A stretch of DNA of 14,371 nucleotides from a bacterium. GTDB lineage: Bacteria; Patescibacteriota; Andersenbacteria; UBA10190. The translations under genes and the position numbers were made by a program. The notes below the pieces were generated by a model that saw only the letters and a list, made by a program, of their open reading frames with translations, ran no database searches and was not told the DNA's origin. Shown in pieces: positions 1 to 5,801 of this stretch. The stretch is from positions 1-14,371 of the forward strand of contig NZCO01000046.1 in the NCBI GenBank assembly GCA_002686445.1, read 5' to 3'. The stretch's first letter is position 1, and the number at the start of each line of letters is the position of its first letter.

Positions 1-96
1 GCTAATAAAGACTTGTATGTTTCCGCTACCGGCAAAGCCAATATGTTCGCTGGCCACGATCTGTCTGGGCGGCCGGTGTGGGTCAGTATCGAATGA
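1..96 (+). CDS. Alternative: C-terminal end of a plus-strand protein (5' end outside the window)
   Basis: Plus-strand frame 1 is open from the edge for 31 codons and ends in TGA at 94-96. The translation has a normal mix of charged, aromatic and glycine residues (for example SATGKANMFAGHDLSGRPVW) and could be the C-terminus of a gene convergent with rsmA. It is in codon register with the minus-strand frame covering the same bases, so both look coding-like; base composition by codon position does not separate them. No terminator hairpin follows. It is recorded as the competing interpretation. Confidence 0.3.
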   Translation, partial: ANKDLYVSATGKANMFAGHDLSGRPVWVSIE

Positions 97-240
97 CGAG
101 TTGCTGACCCAGGCCAGGATGTACTCCGCGTAATTAACCTGCGACGGCAGGGCTTGTTGCACCGGCTCTGTCGCTACCGCGAACGGAGTCACGAAGGTTG
201 CTGCTAGGGTCCCAAAGAGGGCTACGGTTTCGGCGATCAT
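1..240 (-). CDS. Possible exported protein, N-terminal part (3' end outside the window)
   Basis: An open frame of 80 codons runs from an ATG at 240-238 off the left edge with no stop. The first 23 residues contain a hydrophobic stretch (VALFGTLAATFV) ending in an AVA motif followed by TEP, which resembles a signal peptide and cleavage site. The usual positive charge before the hydrophobic part is missing, and there is an acidic residue at position 4. The rest is not recognised. It lies 54 bp downstream of rsmA on the same strand and has a TATACT -10 box 14 nt before the ATG. An in-frame TAA just upstream of the ATG excludes a longer start. A plus-strand frame at 1-96 also looks protein-like and overlaps it antisense; only one of the two is likely real. 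I favour this one because of the promoter and the exported-looking N-terminus. Confidence 0.5.
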   Translation of the reverse strand, partial: MIAETVALFGTLAATFVTPFAVATEPVQQALPSQVNYAEYILAWVSNSSFDTDPHRPPRQIVASEHIGFAGSGNIQVFIS

Positions 241-254
241 AGGCTTCGACGTTT

Positions 255-260
255 AGTATA
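255..260 (-). promoter_or_regulatory. -10 box upstream of the left-edge gene
   Basis: The minus strand reads TATACT here, 14 nt before the ATG at 240. There is no good -35: the best match is AAGACG with an 18-bp spacer. The expected leader would be about 8 nt long, with no Shine-Dalgarno sequence. Confidence 0.4.
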
Positions 261-294
261 CCGTCCCCGCCCCGGTGTCGTCTTGTAGTCCTTT

Positions 295-1125
295 TTAGGG
301 CAGCTTCTCGGCCAGTGATTTCCAGTCTTCGACCGTCAGCTCTTGCGGGCGTGCGGTTCCCTCTAGGCCGGTTTCAGCCAGCGTCGCGGCGATTAGGTCT
401 GGTTCTATATGTAGCTGATTTTTCATAATCCCGCCGATCTGTTTGCGCCGATGGCCAAAAAAGCGCTTGGCCAAGCCGATGATCTGCTCGCGCTCGGCTC
501 TCGGTAACTGCTTCTCATGCGGAACCAGGAGCACCAGGGCCGATTGCACCTTCGGCTTTGGCAAGTAGCAATCAGCGGGGATAGTCAGTAGTAGATGTGC
601 TTCACCCCACAGTTGCATGATGACCGAGAGCAATGTCATTTGGGGCGCTTGGGCTGTCATATTCTCGCCTACTTCTTGTTGAACCATCAAAATGGCTTGG
701 GTGGGCGGATGCACCAGCTGGGTCAGCCGGCGAATGATCAGGCCTGATAGGTTGTAGGGGATGTTGCCTACTAGTTGCCAGGGTTCGTCGTGTTCCCAGG
801 AAAGGTCTCTGAGGTCACCCGGGACTAACGTTAAATTACTGCGTAGTTTCTTCGGCAGATGCCCCTTAAGGAGCTCAATTAAGCGCTGATCCTTCTCAAT
901 AGCACGCACAGCATAGTTGTTCACGAGTAGGGCTTGGGTCAGTGCTCCCGCACCAGAGCCGAGCTCAGTGACTAGCGGGACGGTGTCTGTCAGGGTGCTG
1001 ACGATCGCCTCAATCGGCTCATCGCAAACGAGAAAGTTCTGACCGAGCTTATGGACCGGCGCCGTTCCGGCTCGGGCGAGTAATTGCTCGAGCACCTCTG
1101 GGTCTGTTAGGTGGGGTAGCAGCAT
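295..1125 (-). CDS. rsmA: 16S rRNA (adenine1518/1519-N6)-dimethyltransferase RsmA/KsgA
   Basis: RsmA uses S-adenosylmethionine to dimethylate two adjacent adenines near the 3' end of 16S rRNA, a late step in small-subunit maturation. From the chosen ATG (276 aa, usual family length) the motifs appear in order: KLGQNFL near 26-32, the SAM loop TELGSGAGALT near 53-63, an acidic EKD near 77-79, the GDLRDL strand near 103-108, the catalytic NIPYN at 121-125, a QQEVGE stretch near 149-154, PKPKVQSAL near 189-197 and the C-terminal FFGHRRKQI near 222-230. Catalytic NxPY is intact, with Ile in place of the commoner Leu. The frame can also start at ATG 1155 or TTG 1158, adding 10-11 residues that overlap the end of uvrD. 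I chose 1125 because it avoids the overlap and leaves a usual N-terminus. No Shine-Dalgarno is visible; it is probably cotranscribed with uvrD, ten bases upstream. Confidence 0.95.
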   Translation of the reverse strand: MLLPHLTDPEVLEQLLARAGTAPVHKLGQNFLVCDEPIEAIVSTLTDTVPLVTELGSGAGALTQALLVNNYAVRAIEKDQRLIELLKGHLPKKLRSNLTLVPGDLRDLSWEHDEPWQLVGNIPYNLSGLIIRRLTQLVHPPTQAILMVQQEVGENMTAQAPQMTLLSVIMQLWGEAHLLLTIPADCYLPKPKVQSALVLLVPHEKQLPRAEREQIIGLAKRFFGHRRKQIGGIMKNQLHIEPDLIAATLAETGLEGTARPQELTVEDWKSLAEKLP

Positions 1126-1135
1126 AGTAGTTACT

Positions 1136-3226
1136 TTAGGCTGCCATGCTGGCATCAAGGGTCTTTACCCCATGCCCCTCAAATACGCAGGTAATCAGGC
1201 TACCTGATATTTGAATGATCACGCCGGGTCCAAACTGAGGGTGGGAAACGATCTCGCCGACATCTCTACCCTCGAGATCCCACAGGCCGCCAGTGATGGT
1301 GTCATCCAGCGCAGCAGCAGTGGCTTCCCCAGCAAGATCTGTCTGGGTGACGCTTTCGGGCAAGTCAGCCAGGAAGCGGGAGGGCGCTTGTGGCAAGGAT
1401 TCGCCATGCAGTGTTCGAGTGCTAGCATGGCTCAAGGTGAGCTGACGTTTGGCTCGAGTCATGCCGACATAGAGCAACCGACGCTCCTCCTCCAGCTCGG
1501 CTGGACGATCAATACTGTTGCGATGCGGTAGTAGTCCTTCCTCACAGCCCACAAGCCACACCTGCTCAAACTCGAGTCCTTTGGCAGCGTGCAGGGTCAT
1601 ACACAGCACTCGGTCTTTGGCGTCCGTCGTCTGATCAATATCGCTCATTAAGGCGACATCTTCGATAAACGAAGCTGCGTCAGTGTATCCCGCTGCCACG
1701 TTGATCAGCTCGGCAATGTTTTCTAAGCGCTCCTCTGAGCGTTCAACGTCCTTTAAGGAGGCTAGATAGCCACTGCCCTTAAGTAGTTGCTCCATGGTGG
1801 CGCCCATTGGGCTGTCCTTCAGCTGTGATTGAGCCTCGGCCAGAGCCCGGGTAAGAGGCGCGTAGCTGGCTTGTAGCCGGCTCGTAAGTACCGCGTCGTC
1901 GCTTAAGGCCTCAATCAGCGACATCTTGTGTTCGCGTGCGTATAGCTTGATGCGGGCTATGGTTTTTAAGCCCACGCCGACGATCATAGCCTTCGTTATT
2001 CGCTCTAATGCCAGCGCTGAGTTCGGATTTACAGTCAGATGCAGTATAGCCATGGCATCCTTTATCTCTGCCCGATCGTAGAAGCGGATACCACCAACTA
2101 TTTGGTAGGGAATGTTATGTAGCATTAATTCTTCTTCGAAGGCTCGTGACTGGGCGTTGGTGCGATATAAAATGGCGCACTCGCCAGCCGCGCCGCCGGC
2201 CTCTATCGCGTCCTGCACGCCGGTACAAACACTGCTGGCCTCCGCTCGATCAGAGGTCACCGCCAAAACCTGGACCGCTTCACCTGTTTTCTCATCGGTC
2301 CAGAGTTCTTTGTGCTTTTGGTCCTCGTTGACCGCGATGATCTGGTTGGCTGCCTCGAGGATGGGTGAAGTCGAGCGATAGTTCTGTGTTAAGTAAATGG
2401 TGGTACAGCCCGGAAACTGGGTCTCGAACTGTAGGATGTGGTCTACCTGGGCTCCGCGCCACGAGTAGATAGCCTGATAGTCATCCCCGACGGCACACAA
2501 GTTTTGCTCAGGACCGAGCAGCAACTTCAGCAGTGCGTCTTGTGGCGGATTAGTGTCTTGATACTCGTCGACTGACAGCCAACGCCACTGTTGTTGATAG
2601 CGCCGCCGCACGGCCTCGTGTTCTGCGAGTAATTGCAATGGAGCAATGATCAGGTCATCAAAGTCGTAGCCATCATTCTGGGCCAGCAGCTGTTCGTACA
2701 ACGGATACACGCGGGCTGCCGCCTCGGCAATTGGTGATTGGACTTCAGCAGCAAACGCCTCTGGTGAGGTCTGGGTCGACTTGGCTTTGGAAATCATCGA
2801 GCGAATATTTCTCGGCGTTACTTGCTGTGGGCTGATATTGAGTGACGTACAAGCCTCTCGAATCAACCGTTCGCTGTCAGTAGTGTCGACAATAGTGAAG
2901 TTAGCGGAGCGAGGGGCATATTTGTGCTGGGCGCGGAGTAATCGAACTCCCAGGCCGTGAAACGTTCCTAATGCCATCTGTCTTGCAGCTGCTTCGCCCA
3001 CCAGTGCGCTGACGCGAGCACGCATTTCTGCGGCTGCCTTATTAGTGAAGGTCACCGCCAAAAGTTGCTGTGGGGTAGCGGTTTTGGTGCCGATTAGATG
3101 GGCCAATCGGTGCGTTAAGACTCGTGTTTTGCCCGAACCAGCACCCGCTAGGACCAGTACCGGGCCGTGCAGGGCAGCGACCGCTTCGCGCTGTTTCTCG
3201 TTCAGACTGGTCAGAGCATTTTGCAT
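1136..3226 (-). CDS. UvrD/PcrA-type superfamily 1 ATP-dependent DNA helicase
   Basis: This is a 3'-5' DNA helicase of the UvrD/PcrA/Rep group, acting in nucleotide excision repair, replication restart and removal of stalled polymerases. From the ATG at 3226 it is 696 aa. Motifs seen: Q motif LNEKQREAV (8-16), Walker A GAGSGKT (28-34), AVTFTNKAAAEM (57-68), GTFHGLG (87-93), Walker B DEYQDTN (220-226), motif III GDDYQAIYSWRG (247-258), QNYRST (motif IV), MTLHAAKGLEF (near 540) and YVGMTRAK (586-593). The last 40 residues (VSHPQFGPGVII onward) match the small beta-rich C-terminal domain of PcrA that contacts RNA polymerase. The frame extends 37 codons further up to 3337, but that part does not resemble the family; MQNALTSLNEKQ is a typical UvrD start. 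A TACAAT -10 box ends 8 nt before this ATG. It is the first gene of an operon with rsmA. I cannot tell PcrA from UvrD by sequence alone. Confidence 0.95.
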   Translation of the reverse strand: MQNALTSLNEKQREAVAALHGPVLVLAGAGSGKTRVLTHRLAHLIGTKTATPQQLLAVTFTNKAAAEMRARVSALVGEAAARQMALGTFHGLGVRLLRAQHKYAPRSANFTIVDTTDSERLIREACTSLNISPQQVTPRNIRSMISKAKSTQTSPEAFAAEVQSPIAEAAARVYPLYEQLLAQNDGYDFDDLIIAPLQLLAEHEAVRRRYQQQWRWLSVDEYQDTNPPQDALLKLLLGPEQNLCAVGDDYQAIYSWRGAQVDHILQFETQFPGCTTIYLTQNYRSTSPILEAANQIIAVNEDQKHKELWTDEKTGEAVQVLAVTSDRAEASSVCTGVQDAIEAGGAAGECAILYRTNAQSRAFEEELMLHNIPYQIVGGIRFYDRAEIKDAMAILHLTVNPNSALALERITKAMIVGVGLKTIARIKLYAREHKMSLIEALSDDAVLTSRLQASYAPLTRALAEAQSQLKDSPMGATMEQLLKGSGYLASLKDVERSEERLENIAELINVAAGYTDAASFIEDVALMSDIDQTTDAKDRVLCMTLHAAKGLEFEQVWLVGCEEGLLPHRNSIDRPAELEEERRLLYVGMTRAKRQLTLSHASTRTLHGESLPQAPSRFLADLPESVTQTDLAGEATAAALDDTITGGLWDLEGRDVGEIVSHPQFGPGVIIQISGSLITCVFEGHGVKTLDASMAA

Positions 3227-3234
3227 GTTCAGGC

Positions 3235-3240
3235 ATTGTA
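3235..3240 (-). promoter_or_regulatory. -10 box immediately upstream of uvrD
   Basis: The minus strand reads TACAAT, with 8 nt between it and the ATG at 3226. Transcription would begin about at the start codon, giving a leaderless mRNA. No clear -35 hexamer lies at the right distance. The alternative is the TTGACA-18-TTTAAA pair further upstream (3351-3356 and 3327-3332, minus strand), which would give a leader of about 90 nt. Confidence 0.45.
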
Positions 3241-3301
3241 GCGCTAATAATGACTTTCCCACAGTCCTCATACGGTGTAATAGACCCCCTATATGGCCAG
3301 G

Positions 3302-3326
3302 TAACAGGGTGTGTTTAACCCTGTTA
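3302..3326. repeat. Perfect 9-bp inverted repeat between divergent genes
   Basis: TAACAGGGT (3302-3310) and ACCCTGTTA (3318-3326) flank a 7-nt spacer. A further TGGC (3294-3297) and GCCA (3333-3336) lie outside in inverted orientation. There is no T-run directly after either side, so a terminator is unlikely. The site lies 32 bp upstream of the M23 gene's -35 box and 75 bp upstream of uvrD, a position that fits an operator; it could also form an RNA hairpin in a long uvrD leader. Confidence 0.5.
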
Positions 3327-3356
3327 TTTAAAGCCATTAATGGAATATCTTGTCAA
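3327..3356 (-). promoter_or_regulatory. Candidate distal uvrD promoter
   Basis: The minus strand carries a perfect TTGACA (3356-3351), an 18-bp spacer and TTTAAA (3332-3327), a 4/6 match to the -10 consensus. Its -35 lies in the same 12-bp palindrome as the -35 of the opposite promoter. Transcription from here would put the inverted repeat at 3302-3326 at the start of the uvrD leader. Confidence 0.35.
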
Positions 3357-3358
3357 TA

Positions 3359-3386
3359 TTGACTGGTACCGCCTGCCGACTACAAT
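3359..3386 (+). promoter_or_regulatory. Sigma-70-type promoter of the LysM/M23 peptidase gene
   Basis: TTGACT (3359-3364), a 16-bp spacer and TACAAT (3381-3386) make the best full promoter match in the window. The expected transcription start is near 3393, giving a leader of about 140 nt before the ATG at 3537. The -35 box lies inside the palindrome GTCAATATTGAC (3352-3363). Confidence 0.65.
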
Positions 3387-3400
3387 CCAACACTGTGATT

Positions 3401-3475
3401 ATGCCAATAGCGGCTGACAAACAAGTTCAGCCTGGTGCGCACAATAACAAATACCACCAACACAAACATCCTTGA
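3401..3475 (+). CDS. Possible 24-residue His-rich leader peptide
   Basis: An ATG at 3401 lies about 8 nt after the predicted transcription start of the M23 gene and opens a 24-codon frame ending in TGA at 3473-3475. The peptide begins MPIAADKQVQ and has four histidines in its last eleven residues. It ends 9 nt before the hairpin at 3484-3528. Placement between promoter and structured leader recalls attenuation leader peptides, but no alternative hairpins or T-run that would make an attenuator are seen, and the downstream gene has no link with histidine. It overlaps the possible GTG extension of the M23 gene in another frame. It may be chance. Confidence 0.25.
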   Translation: MPIAADKQVQPGAHNNKYHQHKHP

Positions 3476-3483
3476 ATCACTAC

Positions 3484-3528
3484 GCGAGACACGTATTTAC
3501 GGTTACTTTTCGGGGGGCCGTGGCTCGC
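3484..3528 (+). promoter_or_regulatory. Leader hairpin directly before the M23 peptidase start
   Basis: GCGAG-A-CACG (3484-3493) pairs with CGTG-G-CTCGC (3519-3528), a ten-pair stem broken by one A-G mismatch, around a 25-nt loop. It ends 8 nt before the ATG at 3537, and the purine-rich AAGAAAGG lies between. Such a stem could influence ribosome entry. If the gene instead begins at GTG 3435, the stem would be inside coding sequence. Confidence 0.4.
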
Positions 3529-3536
3529 AAGAAAGG

Positions 3537-4673
3537 ATGTCACTTATTTCTAGTTTCAACAGAGAGCAGGTTAAGAAGTATGCCGTACACGCGGCGTTTC
3601 TTGGTCTGGTCGCAGCGGTGAGCCTACAGGGACGAGCAATGGCTGGCGTCAGTCACAACTCGCTGCTCTATACGTTGGTGTCTGGTGAGGAAGTAATCGA
3701 GGGGCCGCTGGATCCTTCAGCGTACGCTCAGACCGATGCGCCTGGTGTCGGCGGGGCTCGCTTAGCGGCAGTTAATGCTGGCGCTGGTATTGATATCATT
3801 ACGTTTGATAATCCAGAGGTGCAGTTCTCCGCCACGCTGGGTGGTAATGTGGTGATGGCTCCGCTATCGCCGGTATTGCCTGATCCTGAACAGGATCCTG
3901 GCGCACCCACTCTACAGAAAGCTCGTGTGTATACTGTTCGCGAGTCAGACACGATTGCTGGTATTGCTGAACAGTTTGGAGTTTCTACTAACACCATTCT
4001 AGCGGCTAATGGTCTTACTGAACGGAACATAATTAAAGTAGGCGATCATCTTACTATCCTGCCTACCAGTGGCGCTCTACACACAGTGAGCTCTGGCGAT
4101 ACCCTGTTGGCTGTTGCTAACCGCTATGACATTGAGGTGTCTGAAATTGTCGAATTTAACAACTTGGCTGACGCGCACAAGTTGTCTATCGGCCAGAAGT
4201 TAATCATTCCTGGGGCGACAGTTAGTCCGGCAAATGCACCACGTATTGTTCCTGGTGGTACGCGCATTGCCAGTCGTAATCCAGATGGACCTACCCCACA
4301 GCCGGCTTCTATCTCGGGTGCTGGTATGCTTTGGCCTACGACTACGCAGCACATTTCGCAGTACTTTCGTTGGGGGCACACAGGTATTGATATCGATAGC
4401 CGGTCACGCCCTGCTATCTACGCCGCTGAGGCTGGCACAGTCGAGTTCGCTGGGTGGCTTGGTGCGTACGGTAACTTGATTATTATCAATCATGGTAATG
4501 GCCTACAAACCTACTACGGTCACAATCAGGCACACTACGTGACCAAGGGCTCGAAAGTGGCCAAAGGTGATGCTATTGCCAAAATGGGTTCAACTGGACG
4601 CTCAACCGGACCACACGTTCACTTTGAAGTACGACGTAACGGTCGCCCTATCAATCCGTTAGGCATGTTCTAA
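3537..4673 (+). CDS. Secreted LysM-LysM-M23 family metallopeptidase (peptidoglycan hydrolase)
   Basis: This is a zinc peptidoglycan endopeptidase of the LytM/lysostaphin type acting outside the cytoplasmic membrane. From ATG 3537 it is 378 aa. An N-terminal signal or anchor (about 13-36, AAFLGLVAAVSLQGRAMA) is followed by a roughly 90-residue linker, LysM repeats near 130-176 and 181-226, a Pro-rich linker, and the M23 domain near 264-374. The zinc ligands are present: H281 and D285 in HTGID, and H362 in HVH; H329 and H360 fit the catalytic histidines. The frame extends to a GTG at 3435, which would add 34 polar residues. I chose 3537 because that gives an ordinary export signal and AAGAAAGG lies just before it, though spacing is poor for a Shine-Dalgarno site. 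It has its own promoter and a strong terminator, so it is probably monocistronic. In an organism with a small gene set it could serve cell division or attack on neighbouring cell walls; this is inference. Confidence 0.9.
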   Translation: MSLISSFNREQVKKYAVHAAFLGLVAAVSLQGRAMAGVSHNSLLYTLVSGEEVIEGPLDPSAYAQTDAPGVGGARLAAVNAGAGIDIITFDNPEVQFSATLGGNVVMAPLSPVLPDPEQDPGAPTLQKARVYTVRESDTIAGIAEQFGVSTNTILAANGLTERNIIKVGDHLTILPTSGALHTVSSGDTLLAVANRYDIEVSEIVEFNNLADAHKLSIGQKLIIPGATVSPANAPRIVPGGTRIASRNPDGPTPQPASISGAGMLWPTTTQHISQYFRWGHTGIDIDSRSRPAIYAAEAGTVEFAGWLGAYGNLIIINHGNGLQTYYGHNQAHYVTKGSKVAKGDAIAKMGSTGRSTGPHVHFEVRRNGRPINPLGMF

Positions 4674-4694
4674 CAATCCCCTATACCCCCTTCG

Positions 4695-4717
4695 AAATCC
4701 CGCTCGCGGGATTTTTT
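4695..4717 (+). terminator. Intrinsic terminator of the M23 peptidase gene
   Basis: AAATCCCG (4695-4702), loop CTCG, CGGGATTT (4707-4714), running into six T residues (4712-4717). It lies 22 bp after the stop codon. Confidence 0.9.
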
Positions 4718-4720
4718 GAT

Positions 4721-4750
4721 AAAAAAAACGGCGTCGCCTAAGCTTCGCCG
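4721..4750 (-). terminator. Intrinsic terminator of the CFI-box gene
   Basis: On the minus strand CGGCG (4750-4746) pairs with CGCCG (4733-4729) over a 12-nt loop and is followed by eight T residues (4728-4721). It lies just after the stop of the gene at 4755-5204 and faces the terminator of the convergent M23 gene. Confidence 0.6.
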
Positions 4751-4754
4751 CACT

Positions 4755-5204
4755 TCAGCGGGTAAGGGACACCGCAATGCCGAAGGGTACGATTAGCGCC
4801 AGTCCCACAATAGACAGGAGTACCAGCCAAAGCATCGCAGGAATCGCAACAAACGGATTCAGACTAGTTGCCGCCACGATCGGCCGGGCCAGTATTGCTT
4901 GCGCGAGACCGTGGTTCTTAGGCGACTGTTTACTCCAGGTTGCAATGCGTGGACCGTAAAACTTGTAGAGCAACCAACCAACGATCATGAGTGGGTTGAA
5001 TGCAAACACATACCGACATCTTCGCCGTACCTGGCAAAGCTCGCGGCTGCGGCCGAACGTAGCGGATACTACGTAGCAGTCGCCGTCAGAATTCCCTCTG
5101 TTGTCATCGTCGGGACCGTCATGATGCCAATTTCCTGTTGGTTGTTTGAACTCTCTGTTGCAATAGTTTTCGGGGTAGTTACTGGTTGGTGAGCCTCCGA
5201 CCAT
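4755..5204 (-). CDS. CFI-box-CTERM domain membrane protein
   Basis: This 149-residue protein has a polar N-terminus (1-42) rich in Asp, Asn and Gly, then CYVVSATFG (43-51), a variant of the CFIATAAYG box. The following charged residues, a hydrophobic helix near 71-84 (PLMIVGWLLYKFYG) and RPIVAAT near 107-113 match the spacing of the CFI-box-CTERM family. A second hydrophobic stretch (about 117-146) ends the protein. The family's biochemical role is unknown to me; the box may mark a lipid or membrane attachment site, but that is conjecture. It is the only gene here with a classical ribosome site: CTAAGGAG (5220-5213) with 8 nt to the ATG. A stable hairpin lies just upstream. It may be read together with the DoxX-like gene 105 bp upstream. 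The assignment rests on motif recall. Confidence 0.7.
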   Translation of the reverse strand: MVGGSPTSNYPENYCNREFKQPTGNWHHDGPDDDNRGNSDGDCYVVSATFGRSRELCQVRRRCRYVFAFNPLMIVGWLLYKFYGPRIATWSKQSPKNHGLAQAILARPIVAATSLNPFVAIPAMLWLVLLSIVGLALIVPFGIAVSLTR

Positions 5205-5212
5205 GTCTCATA

Positions 5213-5243
5213 CTCCTTAGGGCTTCCTCGCGTGAGCGAGGAA
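5213..5243 (-). promoter_or_regulatory. Leader hairpin plus Shine-Dalgarno of the CFI-box gene
   Basis: On the minus strand TTCCTCGC (5243-5236), loop TCAC and GCGAGGAA (5231-5224) form a perfect 8-bp stem. Three bases later comes CTAAGGAG (5220-5213), then 8 nt to the ATG at 5204. No T-run follows the stem, so it is a leader or processing structure rather than an intrinsic terminator. Just upstream TAGGG-AA-CCCTA (5273-5284) is another small inverted repeat. Confidence 0.5.
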
Positions 5244-5309
5244 TGGGTGTGATTTAAAAGGTGCCGTTACTGTAGGGAACCCTAGCAAGGCTCGAGAAGC
5301 CTCGCAACC

Positions 5310-5726
5310 TTACTCCTCGTCGTCATCTCCGCCGCCGCTACGCCTTGATTTTTTGCTCCACCATCGTTTCTTGCGCCGATGGTAGGGCCAGACAAATAGA
5401 GCTAGGGCGGTGGCTAGGAGGCTCACATCACGAATCGTTACCGCGTCGACGCCGTTGGCGATGACGATACCAGCTAAGTGTAGTCCGGCTAGGAGAGCTG
5501 CTAGCTTCGGAATGCGACCCGAGATGAGCAGTAATCCTAAGATGAGGTCAAAGGCTCCACTGAGCTGCAGAGCAGTTTCACGCGTCAATCCGAATGGCAG
5601 CACCTGCGGCAAGAAGCTGATCCAGGAATCAGGGGTTCGCACTATATCAATACCAATCCAGAGAAAGACTATGCCGAGCCCAACTCGCATTAGTAGGTGG
5701 GGGTAGCCGTACCGTCCGTATCGCAT
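5310..5726 (-). CDS. DoxX-like four-helix membrane protein
   Basis: This 138-residue protein has four predicted membrane helices, near residues 11-29, 52-69, 73-92 and 98-114. It opens with RVGLGIVFLWIGIDIVRTP, and a polar segment LTRETALQLSGAFDLILG precedes helix 2. That arrangement, with an early Arg-Gly helix and Gly-rich second helix, is typical of DoxX-like and related small membrane proteins. The last 25 residues are a basic patch (HRRKKRWWSKKSRR) followed by an acidic tail (DDDEE), probably cytoplasmic. The function of most DoxX-like proteins is unsettled, and no catalytic residue can be named. TATACT with an upstream TG lies 6 nt before the ATG, so the message is probably leaderless. 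The CFI-box gene follows 105 bp downstream on the same strand. Confidence 0.65.
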   Translation of the reverse strand: MRYGRYGYPHLLMRVGLGIVFLWIGIDIVRTPDSWISFLPQVLPFGLTRETALQLSGAFDLILGLLLISGRIPKLAALLAGLHLAGIVIANGVDAVTIRDVSLLATALALFVWPYHRRKKRWWSKKSRRSGGGDDDEE

Positions 5727-5732
5727 TGCGTG

Positions 5733-5741
5733 AGTATACCA
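5733..5741 (-). promoter_or_regulatory. Extended -10 promoter of the DoxX-like gene
   Basis: The minus strand reads TGGTATACT (5741-5733), an extended -10, then CACGCA and the ATG at 5726. Six bases between -10 and ATG place the transcription start on the A of the start codon. No good -35 is seen, which an extended -10 can tolerate. Confidence 0.6.
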
Positions 5742-5770
5742 CGCACTTTTTTAGGAGCTCACCTTACGGC

Positions 5771-5793
5771 GCTTGGTGCTGGCAGTACCAAGC
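5771..5793 (-). other. Hairpin after the anchored-protein gene
   Basis: GCTTGGTGCT (5771-5780) and AGTACCAAGC (5784-5793) form a ten-pair stem with one G-T pair and a 3-nt loop, starting 8 nt after the stop codon at 5802-5804. No T-run follows on the minus strand, so it is either a weak terminator or a 3'-end stabilising stem. Confidence 0.4.
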
Positions 5794-5801
5794 TAAAGAT
5801 A

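Noticed and set aside
3226..3337. Longer uvrD start at 3337
   Set aside because: The 37 added residues do not resemble the family and would cover the inverted repeat; MQNALTSLNEKQ at 3226 is a usual UvrD beginning with a -10 box just ahead.
3393..3536. c-di-AMP (ydaO-type) riboswitch before the cell-wall hydrolase
   Set aside because: The association is common in other bacteria, but I cannot find the conserved sequence blocks of that riboswitch here, and the leader is short for it.
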